The translations under genes and the position numbers were made by a program. 64,000 nt of DNA, taken from Nocardia kruczakiae NBRC 101016. Its GTDB lineage: Bacteria > Actinomycetota > Actinomycetes > Mycobacteriales > Mycobacteriaceae. Position 1 is the stretch's first letter. The number at the start of each line of letters is the position of its first letter. Shown here piece after piece: positions 33,701-41,799 of this stretch. The DNA is taken from the NCBI RefSeq assembly GCF_001612965.1, contig NZ_BDBL01000038.1:1-64000 (forward strand), in the 5' to 3' direction. The notes beneath the pieces were generated by a model. It did not search any database. It was not told the DNA's origin and was given only the letters and a program-made list of their open reading frames with translations.

Positions 33701-34946
33701 CAGCGCGGGTCCGGGTCCGTCCACCGATGCCGGTCGTGCCGGTGCGTCCGCGGGGCTCGGCGTCCGGGTACTCGATCGCGTCGAGGCCCGCGCCCCCGCG
33801 CCCGCGCGCACCACCCGATCGGTCCCCGCGCCCTTCACCCGCAACGCCCCGGTGCTGGCCCCGCTGATCCGCAACGAACTGCTGTCACGGCCCGGATCCG
33901 GTAAGGAGGTGCGGCAGTTCGGATTCGACCTGAGCGGTCTGGAGGCCGGCTACGAGGTCGGCGACAGCCTCGGCGTGTGGCCCGCGAACGGCGCTGCCGC
34001 CGTGCGGAATTGGCTGGCGGCGACCGGACTCGACGGTGCCCGGCCGGTCGAGGTCGACGGGCGCGACGTGCCGCTGGAATCGGCACTGCGCACACATTTC
34101 GACATCACCAAGATCAGCGGCGATCTGCTGTCCTTCGTCGCCGCCCACAATCCGAGTCAGCAGTTGGCGAAGCTGCTGCGCCGCGACAACCGCAACGAGC
34201 TGGACCGCTATCTGTGGGATCGCCATGCCGTCGACGTTCTGCGCGACTTTCCCGTGCGGGCCGATCTGGTGGAATGGCTCGCGGTGCTGAAAAAGCTGCA
34301 ACCACGGCAATATTCGATTTCGTCGAGCCCGCTGGTGAGTCCGCGCGAGGTGCAGCTCACCGTCGGTGTGGTGCGCTACGGCGCCGCCGACGACCCGCGC
34401 GGCGGGGTGTGTTCCACCTTCCTCGCCGACCGTGACGAGACCGGCGGTGTGCCCGTATTCCTGCAGCGCGCACCACATTTCCGGCCGCCGCTGGATCCGA
34501 ACGCGCCGATGATCATGGTCGGCCCGGGCACCGGCATCGCGCCGTTCCGCGGCTTCCTGCACGAACGCCGCGCGCTGGGATGCCGCGGGCGCAACTGGCT
34601 GTTCTTCGGCGATCAGCACGCTCAGGACCACTTCTACTACCGCACCGAACTCGAGGACATGTTCCGCTCCGGCTTCCTCACCCGGCTCGACCTCGCCTTC
34701 TCGCGGGACCAGCGCGAGCGGATCTACGTGCAGCACCGCATGATCGAACACGGCGCCGAGCTGTGGTCGTGGCTGCGCGACGGCGCTCACCTGTACGTCT
34801 GCGGTGACGCCGCGCGCATGGCCCGCGACATCGACGACGCCCTGCTGAAGATCGCCCGCATCCACGGCAATCTCGACGAGGATGCGGCGCTGGCGTTCAA
34901 GAAGCAGCTGACCGCCGAAAAACGGTATGTGCGCGATGTGTACTGA
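30753..34946 (+). CDS. Fused assimilatory nitrate reductase / CysJ-like flavoprotein reductase
   Basis: 1397 residues. N-terminal part: [4Fe-4S] motif CSYCGVGC with a fourth Cys in RLCTKGA (Cys15, 18, 22, about 54), then the molybdopterin oxidoreductase domain (IESNSRLCMASAG, SNMADCHPI, GQPNAMGGREMGYM) and the molybdopterin-dinucleotide-binding domain (NTGRVQHQWHTMTKTGR). About residue 815 begins a flavodoxin domain (LWASQTGTAEELA, LGDSSYDDFCG), and from about 1085 the FAD/NADPH reductase module (RQYSISSSP near 1184, GPGTGIAPFRGF near 1257, ending RYVRDVY). It could thus take electrons directly from NADPH for nitrate reduction. Starts GTG; a Pro/Ala linker joins the modules. Confidence 0.93.
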   Translation: MSSAENSTSTVRTACSYCGVGCGITVRTECDAAGAPVIAKVSGDTLHPVNAGRLCTKGATHLELMRAPGRMTTALHRPRRGQEPVELAVEEALRQAAQRLRAIVDEYGPDAVALYVSGQMTLEAQYLANKLAKGYLRTVNIESNSRLCMASAGTGYKQSLGADGPPGSYDDLDRADLFFVIGSNMADCHPILFLRMADRLKAGAKLIVVDPRRTDTAARADLFLQIRPGTDLALLNGLLHLLVGNGDIDAEFIAAHTEGWEAMPEFLADYPPARVAEITGLAEDDIRTAAAWIGAAGEWMTLWTMGLNQSTHGTWNTNAICNLHLATGAISRAGSGPFSLTGQPNAMGGREMGYMGPGLPGQRSALVDADRRFVETAWRLPAGTIRAESGRGTIDMFRDLADGRIKACWIICSNPVASVANRKTVIAGLEAAELVITQDAYLDTATNAYADLLLPAALWAEADGVMVNSERNVTLLRHSVEPLGAALPDWEWIARIATAMGFEGFDYASSAEIFDEIRGFANPATGYDLSGMSYAALREGPMQWPCADAAQRRNPIRYRTGDARELVFPTASGRAVFWPRPHMAAAEMPDDDYPFVLNTGRVQHQWHTMTKTGRVAKLNKLNPAPFLDVHPDDARALGVRPGDQIEIASRRGRAVLPVRITDRVRPGACFAPFHWNDEQGEYLTINAVTNDAVDPDSLQPEFKACAVTLRRVGPARDTGDGTSEDISHPLAAMLGLDSAPAPMLSEAERIYLGGYLAALQSLPVQGQPVLPESAPLSDRSRWWIDGLLAGMYSRATASPPGDTATAPSAAPAGPQRRPVTVLWASQTGTAEELAAAVAAALAEHGHAPRLVEMNACELPELTGDVLLVTSTFGDGGPPDNAADFWDRLQDSATRFPGLRYGIFALGDSSYDDFCGYGRKMDRLLSERGGFRLLDRVDSEPDHEDASQEWITAVLAALGDGHANAATEDPRAGAPSGGGAAATLSAGPGPSTDAGRAGASAGLGVRVLDRVEARAPAPARTTRSVPAPFTRNAPVLAPLIRNELLSRPGSGKEVRQFGFDLSGLEAGYEVGDSLGVWPANGAAAVRNWLAATGLDGARPVEVDGRDVPLESALRTHFDITKISGDLLSFVAAHNPSQQLAKLLRRDNRNELDRYLWDRHAVDVLRDFPVRADLVEWLAVLKKLQPRQYSISSSPLVSPREVQLTVGVVRYGAADDPRGGVCSTFLADRDETGGVPVFLQRAPHFRPPLDPNAPMIMVGPGTGIAPFRGFLHERRALGCRGRNWLFFGDQHAQDHFYYRTELEDMFRSGFLTRLDLAFSRDQRERIYVQHRMIEHGAELWSWLRDGAHLYVCGDAARMARDIDDALLKIARIHGNLDEDAALAFKKQLTAEKRYVRDVY

Positions 34947-34954
34947 GCCGCCCG

Positions 34955-35995
34955 CTACGCGACTCCGATGGGCGGGTTGACCCGCGCGAAATCCGGCAGC
35001 CGGTAGTAGGGGTAGTACGGATACGGCGGAGTCACGGCGCTGACCTTGTTCAGCCGGGCCAGTTGCCCGGGCTCGAGCTGCCAGCCGACCGCACCGAGGT
35101 TCTGACGCAACTGTTCCTCGTTGCGGGCGCCGACGATGACCGTCGCGACGGTCGGACGCGAGAGCAGCCAGTTCAGCGCGATCTGCGGTACGGACTTCCC
35201 GGTTTCGGCCGCGAGCTCGTCGAGCACATCCACGACGTCGTAGAGCAGTTCGTCGTCGACCGGCGGGCCGGCCTCGGCGGTGCGATGCAGCCGGCTACCC
35301 ACCGGAAGTGGTTGTCCGCGCCGGATCTTGCCGGTCAACCGGCCCCAGCCCAGCGGGCTCCACACCACCGCGCCGACGCCCTGATCGTGGCCGAGCGGCA
35401 TCAGCTCCCATTCGTAGTCGCGGCCGACCAGCGAGTAGTAGACCTGATGGGCGACATACCGTGGATGACCGCCGCGGTCGGCGGCAGCGAGGGATTTCAT
35501 GAGCTGCCAGCCCGCGAAGTTGGAGGCGCCCAGATAGCGGATCTTCCCGGCGCGCACCAGATCCGCGAGCGTGTCCAGCACCTCCTCGACCGGGGTCGCG
35601 GCGTCGAAGGCGTGCAGCTGGAACAGATCGATGTAGTCGGTGCCGAGCCGGCGCAGCGCGGCATCGACGGCCGTGATCAGGCGGGAACGTCCCGATCCGG
35701 CCTCGGCGGCTCCGGGCCCGGTGGGCAGGCCCGCCTTGGTGGACAACAGAACTCGATCCCGGCGGCCGCGGATCGCGCGGCCCAGAATCTCTTCCGAGGC
35801 GCCGTCGGAGTAGACGTCCGCGGTGTCGAACATCGTGACGCCGGCCTCGAGCGCCACATCGACCATCCGGCGCGCCTGCTGAGCGTCGGTATCGCCCCAC
35901 GCGCCGAACAGTTCGCCCCGGCCCCCGAACGTGCCCGCTCCGAAGCTGAGAGCCGGGACGAGCAGACCCGAGGCACCCAATCGACGATAGTCCAT
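34955..35995 (-). CDS. Aldo-keto reductase
   Basis: 346 residues from the ATG at 35995, 6 nt after AGGAG (a TTG two codons earlier is in frame). TIM-barrel AKR with the catalytic tetrad Asp57, Tyr62, Lys87 and His128 (DTADVYSDGASEE, STKAGL, FQLHAF). NADPH-binding loop VIVGARNEEQLRQNL near the C-terminus. Substrate unknown. Divergent from a TetR gene with matching promoter motifs. Confidence 0.93.
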   Translation of the reverse strand: MDYRRLGASGLLVPALSFGAGTFGGRGELFGAWGDTDAQQARRMVDVALEAGVTMFDTADVYSDGASEEILGRAIRGRRDRVLLSTKAGLPTGPGAAEAGSGRSRLITAVDAALRRLGTDYIDLFQLHAFDAATPVEEVLDTLADLVRAGKIRYLGASNFAGWQLMKSLAAADRGGHPRYVAHQVYYSLVGRDYEWELMPLGHDQGVGAVVWSPLGWGRLTGKIRRGQPLPVGSRLHRTAEAGPPVDDELLYDVVDVLDELAAETGKSVPQIALNWLLSRPTVATVIVGARNEEQLRQNLGAVGWQLEPGQLARLNKVSAVTPPYPYYPYYRLPDFARVNPPIGVA

Positions 35996-36016
35996 GATCA
36001 ACTCCTAACGGAACTG

Positions 36017-36068
36017 CAGTTTCATTAACAGGAGGGACGATACACTCGATTCGACACTAATGAAACTG
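36017..36068. promoter_or_regulatory. Symmetrical TetR sites between AKR and tetR
   Basis: TAATGAAACTG faces each gene: its complement CAGTTTCATTA at 36017-36027 towards the reductase and TAATGAAACTG at 36058-36068 towards tetR. The first site also contains the perfect palindrome AACTGCAGTT (36012-36021). The twin motif suggests one regulator acting on both promoters. Confidence 0.55.
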
Positions 36069-36078
36069 GAGGACCGTT

Positions 36079-36690
36079 ATGAGCTCGGACGCTGCCGCAC
36101 CCGGTTCGGTACGCCCGGGCGGTCGCACGGCGCGCGTCCGCGAATCCGTCCTGCGTGCGGCCGGGGATCTACTGGCCGAACGCGGCTTCGCCGAACTCGA
36201 CCTCGCCGAGGTCGCGGCCCGCGCGGAGGTCGGCAAGACGACCGTCTACCGCCGCTGGCGCACCCCGGCCGGGCTGGTGGCGGACATGCTCACCGATATG
36301 GCGGAAACCTCACTGCCGCACGCCGATACCGGATCGCTGCGCGGCGACCTCACCGCCAATGCCCGCCTCGTCGCGCGCACCCTGACCGATCCGCGCCAGG
36401 GTCCGCTGTTCAAAGCCCTTGTCGCCGCGGCCATCTGCGATCCGGAAACCACCGCGGCCCTGCACCGGTTCTACGATGTGCGCATCACCGAATGGGAGCC
36501 GTGCGTCACGGCCGCGGTCGAACGCGGCGAAGTCGGACCCGGAACCGATGCGCGCGCGGTCGTTTCCGCCGTTTCCGCCCCGCTCTATTACCGCTTCCTG
36601 GTCTCGGGCGACCCGATCGACGATGCCGCGGCCGTGACCGCCGCCGAAGCCGCGACGACAGCGGCCGCCGCGGGCCTGTTCATTCGATGA
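36079..36690 (+). CDS. TetR family regulator
   Basis: 203 residues, ATG 6 nt after GGAGG. HTH at about 15-62 (RESVLRAAGDLLAERGFAELDLAEVAARAEVGKTTVYRRWRTPAGL), followed by the TetR_C_16/AcrR-type C-terminal domain (RQGPLFKALVAAAICDPETTAALHRFYDVR). Divergent from and probably repressing the aldo-keto reductase and itself. Confidence 0.92.
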   Translation: MSSDAAAPGSVRPGGRTARVRESVLRAAGDLLAERGFAELDLAEVAARAEVGKTTVYRRWRTPAGLVADMLTDMAETSLPHADTGSLRGDLTANARLVARTLTDPRQGPLFKALVAAAICDPETTAALHRFYDVRITEWEPCVTAAVERGEVGPGTDARAVVSAVSAPLYYRFLVSGDPIDDAAAVTAAEAATTAAAAGLFIR

Positions 36691-36768
36691 GACCGGCCGG
36701 GCGGACCTCGCTCGGCGCGACCGGAGGTCGAACCCGCTCGGCGGCGGGTCCGGAGTCGAACAGGGCGC

Positions 36769-37350
36769 TCAGACCTGCCGGTACGGGTCGCGCCCGGTCA
36801 AGCCGAGCAGCCGCTCCCACGGTGAGGCATCGGCCGGAACCTCCACCACCGGGCCGAACAGACCGGGAGTGCCTTCGCGCGGCGTATCGCGAAACTGCTC
36901 CAGCAGCACCGCGACATCCTTGTCGGCCGGCTCGAAGCGGCGGCCGGTGGCACAGGCCAGGTCCCAACTGTGCATCACCACCTCGTTCAGGGCGAATCCG
37001 GCCATCACGGGCGCCGGAGCGGTGACGCCGCCGACCTCGGTATCGCCCTCCCAGGCGGCCGGGTCGCGCCACGCCTCGGTGAGGGCTTTCAACTGCGTGG
37101 TGATCAGCTCACTCCACCCGTCCGGCAGATCGACATCCGGCGCCTGCTGCGGCGGCGCGGAGCGGCCGACGCCTTCCTTGGTGGCACCCTGGCGGAATCC
37201 TTCGGTGAATCCGAGGGTGTGGAACAGCAGATCCCGCACGCTGACCCCCGGGCTCGGGGTCGCGGCGCTCAGATCGTCCGCACCGATGCCGCTGATGATC
37301 TCGGTCATCGCGTCGGTGGCGCTCTCCAGATCGAAGTGGGGTGTCGCCAT
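36769..37350 (-). CDS. TIGR03086-type DinB-like metal-binding protein
   Basis: 193 residues from the ATG at 37350 with GGAGG 5 nt upstream. A four-helix DinB/maleylpyruvate-isomerase-like protein: MATPHFDLESATDAM, VRDLLFHTLGFTEGF, FALNEVVMHSWDLACATGR. The His residues in LLFHTLG and VMHSWDLA are the presumed metal ligands. May act with mycothiol; no specific reaction can be assigned. Confidence 0.85.
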   Translation of the reverse strand: MATPHFDLESATDAMTEIISGIGADDLSAATPSPGVSVRDLLFHTLGFTEGFRQGATKEGVGRSAPPQQAPDVDLPDGWSELITTQLKALTEAWRDPAAWEGDTEVGGVTAPAPVMAGFALNEVVMHSWDLACATGRRFEPADKDVAVLLEQFRDTPREGTPGLFGPVVEVPADASPWERLLGLTGRDPYRQV

Positions 37351-37481
37351 GTGGTCCTCCTCCGAATACGGCCTGTACCGGCACAGGCACTCATAGAGAG
37401 GACGAGGCGGGCCACCCGGATTCATCGGCGGCCGGACACGAGCGGGTTGCCAGCCGCACGAGGTGAGGGCATCCTCGACAG

Positions 37482-37503
37482 TGCCGGATCGCGATATCCG
37501 GCA
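37482..37503. promoter_or_regulatory. Palindrome between the DinB-like gene and the acidic ORF
   Basis: TGCCGGAT-CGCGAT-ATCCGGCA: 8-bp arms and a 6-nt centre, about 30 bp before the start of the small acidic protein and in the 183-bp divergent gap. Candidate operator. Confidence 0.45.
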
Positions 37504-37533
37504 AGTCGGACCCCCAGCGGAAGGGAGCAACCG

Positions 37534-37737
37534 ATGACCGATCGCACCACCGACACCACCTCCGTCGATATGGTTCCGGAGGCCGACCAGCTGGATCAGC
37601 ATCTCGAGGTGGCACCGGACGAACCCGAATTCGACGCACCGGCCGTCGACCGCGAAGCCGCCGAGGCCGACCTCATCGAGCAGTCGATTCCCGTGCCGCT
37701 CGACGACGAATACGACGAGCCCGAGGCCGGTTACTGA
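37534..37737 (+). CDS. Small acidic hypothetical protein
   Basis: 67 residues (MTDRTTDTTSVDMVPEADQL), starting 6 nt after AAGGGAG. Very rich in Asp and Glu, no hydrophobic segment, probably intrinsically disordered. Codon use and Shine-Dalgarno look genuine. Converges on menD, whose 3' repeats begin 14 bp after its stop. Function unknown. Confidence 0.72.
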   Translation: MTDRTTDTTSVDMVPEADQLDQHLEVAPDEPEFDAPAVDREAAEADLIEQSIPVPLDDEYDEPEAGY

Positions 37738-37750
37738 GCTGTCCGGTGAC

Positions 37751-37795
37751 CGGCCTATTCGGTACCGGTCTATTCGGTACCGGTCTATTCGATGC
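37751..37795 (-). repeat. 15-bp tandem repeat at the menD stop codon
   Basis: Three units of 15 bp (CGGYCTATTCGGTAC on the plus strand; the last unit ends CGATGC). On the minus strand the units give GAA TAG ACC GGT ACC repeatedly, so the menD stop codon TAG is followed by two more in-frame TAG codons at 15-nt intervals. Confidence 0.9.
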
Positions 37796-39407
37796 CGGCG
37801 CGCACCGCGGCATGCAACTCGCGCAGACTGGATCGCTCGGTCGCGACCTCCAGCACGCGAATGCCGTGGGCGTGCCCGGTCATTTCCACCGCCAGTTCGG
37901 CCGGGTCGACCTGCCGATGCGGAATTCGGTAGGCGGCGCACAGCGCCGCCAGATCCATCCCGTGCGGGGTGCCGAAGATGCGCTCGAAGACGCCGGCGTA
38001 CTGCGGATCACCCTGTTCGAGCAGTTCGAAGATGCCGCCGCCGTCGTCGTTGGCGACCACGATCGTCAGATCCGCCGGGCGCGGCTCCCCCGGACCGATC
38101 AGCAGGCCGGAGGCGTCGTGCAGGAAGGTCAGGTCGCCGATCAGCGCGAAGGTCCGGCCGGGATGGCTCAGGGCCGCGCCGACCGCGGTGGACACCGTGC
38201 CGTCGATACCGGCCACGCCCCGATTGGACAGCACCTTCACGCCGGGACGCGGATGCGACACCAGCGCCGCGTCCCGCACCGGATTCGAGGCGCCGAGCAG
38301 TAGCTGGTCGCCCTCGCGCAGGGCGTCCATCACCACCGAGGCCACATGCAGGCCGGTCGGCTTGGGATGACGGGCGAGTTCGGTGCGGACCGCGCGGCAC
38401 GCCATCGCGTCGAGTTCGCGGCACCGCTCGAGCCATTCCGGGCGCGGCGCCCCCGAGGTGACCGCGCGAGTGCCGGTGCCGACGACATTGCCGGACACAT
38501 CGGGCCAGCGCGGCCCGGTGGTCAGCGCGAAGACGGTGACATCCGGATCGGCCAGCACCTTCGACACCTGCCGATGCAGCGTCGGCCGGCCGGTGATGAC
38601 GGCCTGGCGCGGCTTCAACAGGGGCAGCGCCAGCGGATGCAGGGCGGGGCCGGGCATCGCGGCGGTGGGTTCGGCGACCGTGGGCAGCTGCGCCAGCTCG
38701 GCGCGATAGCCCGCGCCGTGACCGGAGATGACGACGGTATCGAGCGTCAGGTCGATGTCCAGCGGTACGTCCAGGGTCGCGTACTGGGTTTCGGTCCACG
38801 GCGCGTCACCGGCGCGCCCGGCCGGAATCGGCTCGCCGGCAACGGCATCGGGGACCAGCGGCTCGCGCAGCGGAATGTCGAAGTGCACGGGCCCGGCATT
38901 GCCGGACCGGGTGCCGCGCGCGGCGGCCAGGACACGACAGACCGCGGCCCGCCACACACTGTTCTGACTGCGGTAATCCGGTTCCGCTTCGGCCAGGCCC
39001 AGGCTGATCGCGGCCCGCACCTGACTGCCGAACAGGCCGAACTGCTCGACGGTCTGGTTGGCGCCGCTGCCCAGCATCTCGTAGGGCCGGTTGGCGCTGA
39101 GCACGATCAGCGGCTGCCGGGCGTAGTTGGCCTCCAGCACCGCGGGCCCGAGGTTGGCCACGGCGGTTCCCGAGGTCATCACGACCGGCACCGGCGCCCC
39201 GGTGGACACCGCCATGCCGACCGCGAGGAATCCGGCGGTCCGCTCGTCGATGCGCATATGCAGTCGCAGCCGCCCCGCCGCATCGGCCGCCTGCAGCGCG
39301 AAGGCCAGCGGCGCGTTGCGCGAGCCCGGGCACAGCACGACATCGCGCACACCCCCGCGCACCAGCTCGTCCACCACGACCTGGGCCTGTGCTGTCGATG
39401 GATTCAC
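37785..39407 (-). CDS. menD: SEPHCHC synthase MenD
   Basis: 540 residues. ThDP-dependent enzyme: N-terminal GVRDVVLCPGSRNAPLAFAL, DERTAGFLAVGMAVSTGAPVPVVMTSGTAVANL, and the ThDP/Mg motif GDLTFLHDASGLL near residue 435. Joins isochorismate and 2-oxoglutarate in menaquinone synthesis. Its start faces the siderophore-interacting gene across 89 bp that hold an iron box; it ends in a triplicated in-frame stop. Confidence 0.95.
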   Translation of the reverse strand: MNPSTAQAQVVVDELVRGGVRDVVLCPGSRNAPLAFALQAADAAGRLRLHMRIDERTAGFLAVGMAVSTGAPVPVVMTSGTAVANLGPAVLEANYARQPLIVLSANRPYEMLGSGANQTVEQFGLFGSQVRAAISLGLAEAEPDYRSQNSVWRAAVCRVLAAARGTRSGNAGPVHFDIPLREPLVPDAVAGEPIPAGRAGDAPWTETQYATLDVPLDIDLTLDTVVISGHGAGYRAELAQLPTVAEPTAAMPGPALHPLALPLLKPRQAVITGRPTLHRQVSKVLADPDVTVFALTTGPRWPDVSGNVVGTGTRAVTSGAPRPEWLERCRELDAMACRAVRTELARHPKPTGLHVASVVMDALREGDQLLLGASNPVRDAALVSHPRPGVKVLSNRGVAGIDGTVSTAVGAALSHPGRTFALIGDLTFLHDASGLLIGPGEPRPADLTIVVANDDGGGIFELLEQGDPQYAGVFERIFGTPHGMDLAALCAAYRIPHRQVDPAELAVEMTGHAHGIRVLEVATERSSLRELHAAVRAGIE

Positions 39408-39472
39408 ATCCCCAGACTGTCAGACCTTCCGGCCGAAGGGCACGTCGACCCGCTCACACCCTGTTCATCGAG

Positions 39473-39491
39473 TTAGGTTTTGCTAACCTAA
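39473..39491. promoter_or_regulatory. IdeR/DtxR iron box
   Basis: TTAGGTTTTGCTAACCTAA matches the 19-bp IdeR consensus TTAGGTTAGGCTAACCTAA at 17 positions, with perfect TTAGGTT/AACCTAA arms. It overlaps the likely -10 (TAACCT, 39484-39489), and the gene start follows 7 nt after that -10, so the transcript is probably leaderless and iron-repressed. Confidence 0.9.
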
Positions 39492-39496
39492 TACTC

Positions 39497-40321
39497 ATGG
39501 CCAAGCCGACCAAGTACGTCAAGCCCGCGGAGCGGCGGATCCTCACCGCCGAGGTGCTGGCGAACAAGCGGATCAGTCCGAATTTCGTGCGGGTGACACT
39601 CGGCGGCGCCGGCCTCGCCGAGTTCACCCCGATGGGATTCGACCAGTGGTTCCGGCTCTTCCTGCCGCGCGCCGGTGAACTGCGGCTGCCCTCGGCGGCG
39701 AGCAATCTCTGGTACGCGCAGTGGCTGATGATGAGCAAGGAGCACCGCCCGGTGGTGCGCAACTACACCGTGCGCGAGTTCCGGCCGGCCGGCCAGGGAG
39801 AATTCGGCGACACCGCCGAGCTGGACATCGATTTCGCCATGCACGGCGAGCACACCCCCGCCTGCGGGTGGGCGGCGAACACCACCCCGGGCACCGCGGT
39901 GGGACTGCTCGACGAGGGCATCATGTACCAACCGCCGCAACACGGTTCGTGGTCGCTGCTGGTGGGCGACGAGAGCGCCCTGCCGGCGATCGCCGGAATC
40001 CTGCGGTCGGCGCCGCGGGATCTGCGAGGTGCGGCGTATCTGGAGATCACCCACCCCGACGATGCGCAGGATCTGGGCGAACCCGAAGGGGTCGTGGTGA
40101 ATTGGCTGGTCCGCGGCGATCCGGAGGCCGAGATCGGCAGTCTCGCATTGGCAGCCGCGCGGGCGGGAGACATCCCGGCGAGCGGGGTCTACGCCTTCGT
40201 GGCGGGAGAACAGAAGCTGGCCTCCGGCCTGCGGCGACATCTCGCGAACGAGCGCGGAATCGCCAAGGCGGACATCACTTTCACCGGCTACTGGCGGTTC
40301 GGGAAGTCGGCGCCAGGCTGA
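39497..40321 (+). CDS. Siderophore-interacting protein (FAD-dependent ferric reductase)
   Basis: 274 residues from the ATG at 39497 (MAKPTKYVKPAERRILTAEV). SIP family: N-terminal FAD-binding barrel with RPVVRNYTVREF (flavin-binding RxYT-type) and a C-terminal NAD(P)H domain (LLVGDESALPAIAGIL). Reduces ferric siderophores in the cytosol. Under an iron box; an earlier in-frame start is ruled out because it would lie upstream of the promoter. Confidence 0.93.
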   Translation: MAKPTKYVKPAERRILTAEVLANKRISPNFVRVTLGGAGLAEFTPMGFDQWFRLFLPRAGELRLPSAASNLWYAQWLMMSKEHRPVVRNYTVREFRPAGQGEFGDTAELDIDFAMHGEHTPACGWAANTTPGTAVGLLDEGIMYQPPQHGSWSLLVGDESALPAIAGILRSAPRDLRGAAYLEITHPDDAQDLGEPEGVVVNWLVRGDPEAEIGSLALAAARAGDIPASGVYAFVAGEQKLASGLRRHLANERGIAKADITFTGYWRFGKSAPG

Positions 40322-40470
40322 TCGACACCGCGCGACGCGGGTGGATGCGACGCGGGTGGATGCGGACGGGACCCGCGACGCTCACCTCGTGCCGTCGCGG
40401 CCCCCGCCGTCCGGCATCCGGGGATCACACTCCATCCGGATGCCGAACGACGAGGTCGTAGAACCGCAAC

Positions 40471-40917
40471 TCAGCCGGCGTGCCGCTGGACCAGGTCGCC
40501 GACGCGCGGGAGCGCCTCGACCACATGCTTTTTCGCCGACGAACGCAGCGACGAGTACGCCTTCTTCAGCGCCGGCCGCGACGAGGCCTCGGCACGCGCG
40601 TCGGTCACCGCGAGCAGCGACTCGGCAACCTCGTCGGAGTTGGCGACCAGCAGATCGGCAAACGAGCCGCTACCCGACGCCTGGTACTGGGCCCAGTACG
40701 GTTCCAGCCGCTCGACGAACTTGGGTGCGAACGACTCCAGCGCGTCCGAGACGATGGTCGGGCTGACCTTCTTCACCGCGGCGTAGCCGCCCTTCACGGC
40801 CAGGCCCGATGCACCCCCCTTATCGGACACCTCCGCATCCAGAACCTCCTGGGCGTCGGCCAGGAAGGCCGGGCGTTTGGCGTCATCGAGCAGGGATTCA
40901 GACAGTGCTGCAACCAC
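40471..40917 (-). CDS. Conserved actinobacterial helical protein (possibly DUF6918)
   Basis: 148 residues, GTG start 9 nt after GGAGG. All-helical composition (MVAALSESLLDDAKRPAFLADAQEVLDAEVSDKGGASGLAVK...) with an Arg/Lys-rich C-terminus. I recognise it only as a family of unknown function common in Corynebacteriales; no motif suggests activity. Flanked by the siderophore protein and a thioesterase. Confidence 0.75.
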   Translation of the reverse strand: MVAALSESLLDDAKRPAFLADAQEVLDAEVSDKGGASGLAVKGGYAAVKKVSPTIVSDALESFAPKFVERLEPYWAQYQASGSGSFADLLVANSDEVAESLLAVTDARAEASSRPALKKAYSSLRSSAKKHVVEALPRVGDLVQRHAG

Positions 40918-41004
40918 TTTCAGGTTCCTCCGGATAGTTTTTCGATGAGCGAGCGCGGGTAACTATACGCATCGGACGCACCGGACACACCGTCCTCTCG
41001 CCGA

Positions 41005-41661
41005 CTACGGCTGCCAGGGCAGCAACTGCACCATGAGCCCTTCACAATCGGCGAGCAACGTTTCGGATTCGTCGCGCAGTCGCGCGGAGACGAAAGTCTT
41101 GCGCCCGTCCACCCGATCGACGGTTCCCTCGACCGTCAGCGGCGTCTCCAGCGGCGTCACCTTGCGGTAGTTGACGTGCAGAAACGCGGTGCGGCTGATC
41201 GGCCGGCCGGCGTAGTGCACCAGCGAGCCGAACAGATCGTCGAACAGCAGCGGCAGCACGCCGCCGTGCACGGCGTTGTTGCCGCCGAGGTGATACCGGC
41301 GGAATTCGCCGCGCATCCGGACTCCCGTGGGACCGGCCTCGGTCATCACCCACGGCGGCAGCAGCAGGCTGCCACGCCCCGGCAGCGCCGGCACTCGTCC
41401 CGACGGGCCCTGCAGTTCCGGTGCGCGATAGGGCGCGAGCAGTTCGGCCAAGGCGTTCGCCTGGGCGAGGGCCTGCCCGAACACCTCGTCGGGACAGTCG
41501 ACGGAGACGGTGAGGTCCTGGAGCGTGCGCATCGCCTCCAGGAACGGCGCGTAGTTCGCGCCGAGTTCGGCCTCCTCCACCTTGGGAAATCCGCCGTGCT
41601 TCTCGTACCGATCGGCATCGACCGCACTGGTGTCGATCGCCGGTTCCGCGCGCTCACTCAT
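41005..41661 (-). CDS. PaaI-type hotdog acyl-CoA thioesterase
   Basis: 218 residues from the ATG at 41661. A C-terminal hotdog domain (about 110-215: RYHLGGNNAVHGGVLPLLFDDLFGSLVHYAG) carries the thioesterase motif with HGG and Asp/Glu residues on the following helix. The N-terminal about 95 residues are a poorly conserved extension. It is divergent from menB by about 138 bp, which suggests acting on 1,4-dihydroxy-2-naphthoyl-CoA, the product of MenB; that link is inference. Confidence 0.85.
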   Translation of the reverse strand: MSERAEPAIDTSAVDADRYEKHGGFPKVEEAELGANYAPFLEAMRTLQDLTVSVDCPDEVFGQALAQANALAELLAPYRAPELQGPSGRVPALPGRGSLLLPPWVMTEAGPTGVRMRGEFRRYHLGGNNAVHGGVLPLLFDDLFGSLVHYAGRPISRTAFLHVNYRKVTPLETPLTVEGTVDRVDGRKTFVSARLRDESETLLADCEGLMVQLLPWQP

Positions 41662-41799
41662 ACCTGCACGGTAACGCCAGTTCTTACACCGTCCAACCCA
41701 ACCCGTCGGTAGCTCGCCGGTTCCGCGACGTACCGGACGAACCTCACATTCGCGGCGGCCGGCCCGGCGCGGGCGAGCAGCCGGTGACGGGTGGGGTGC

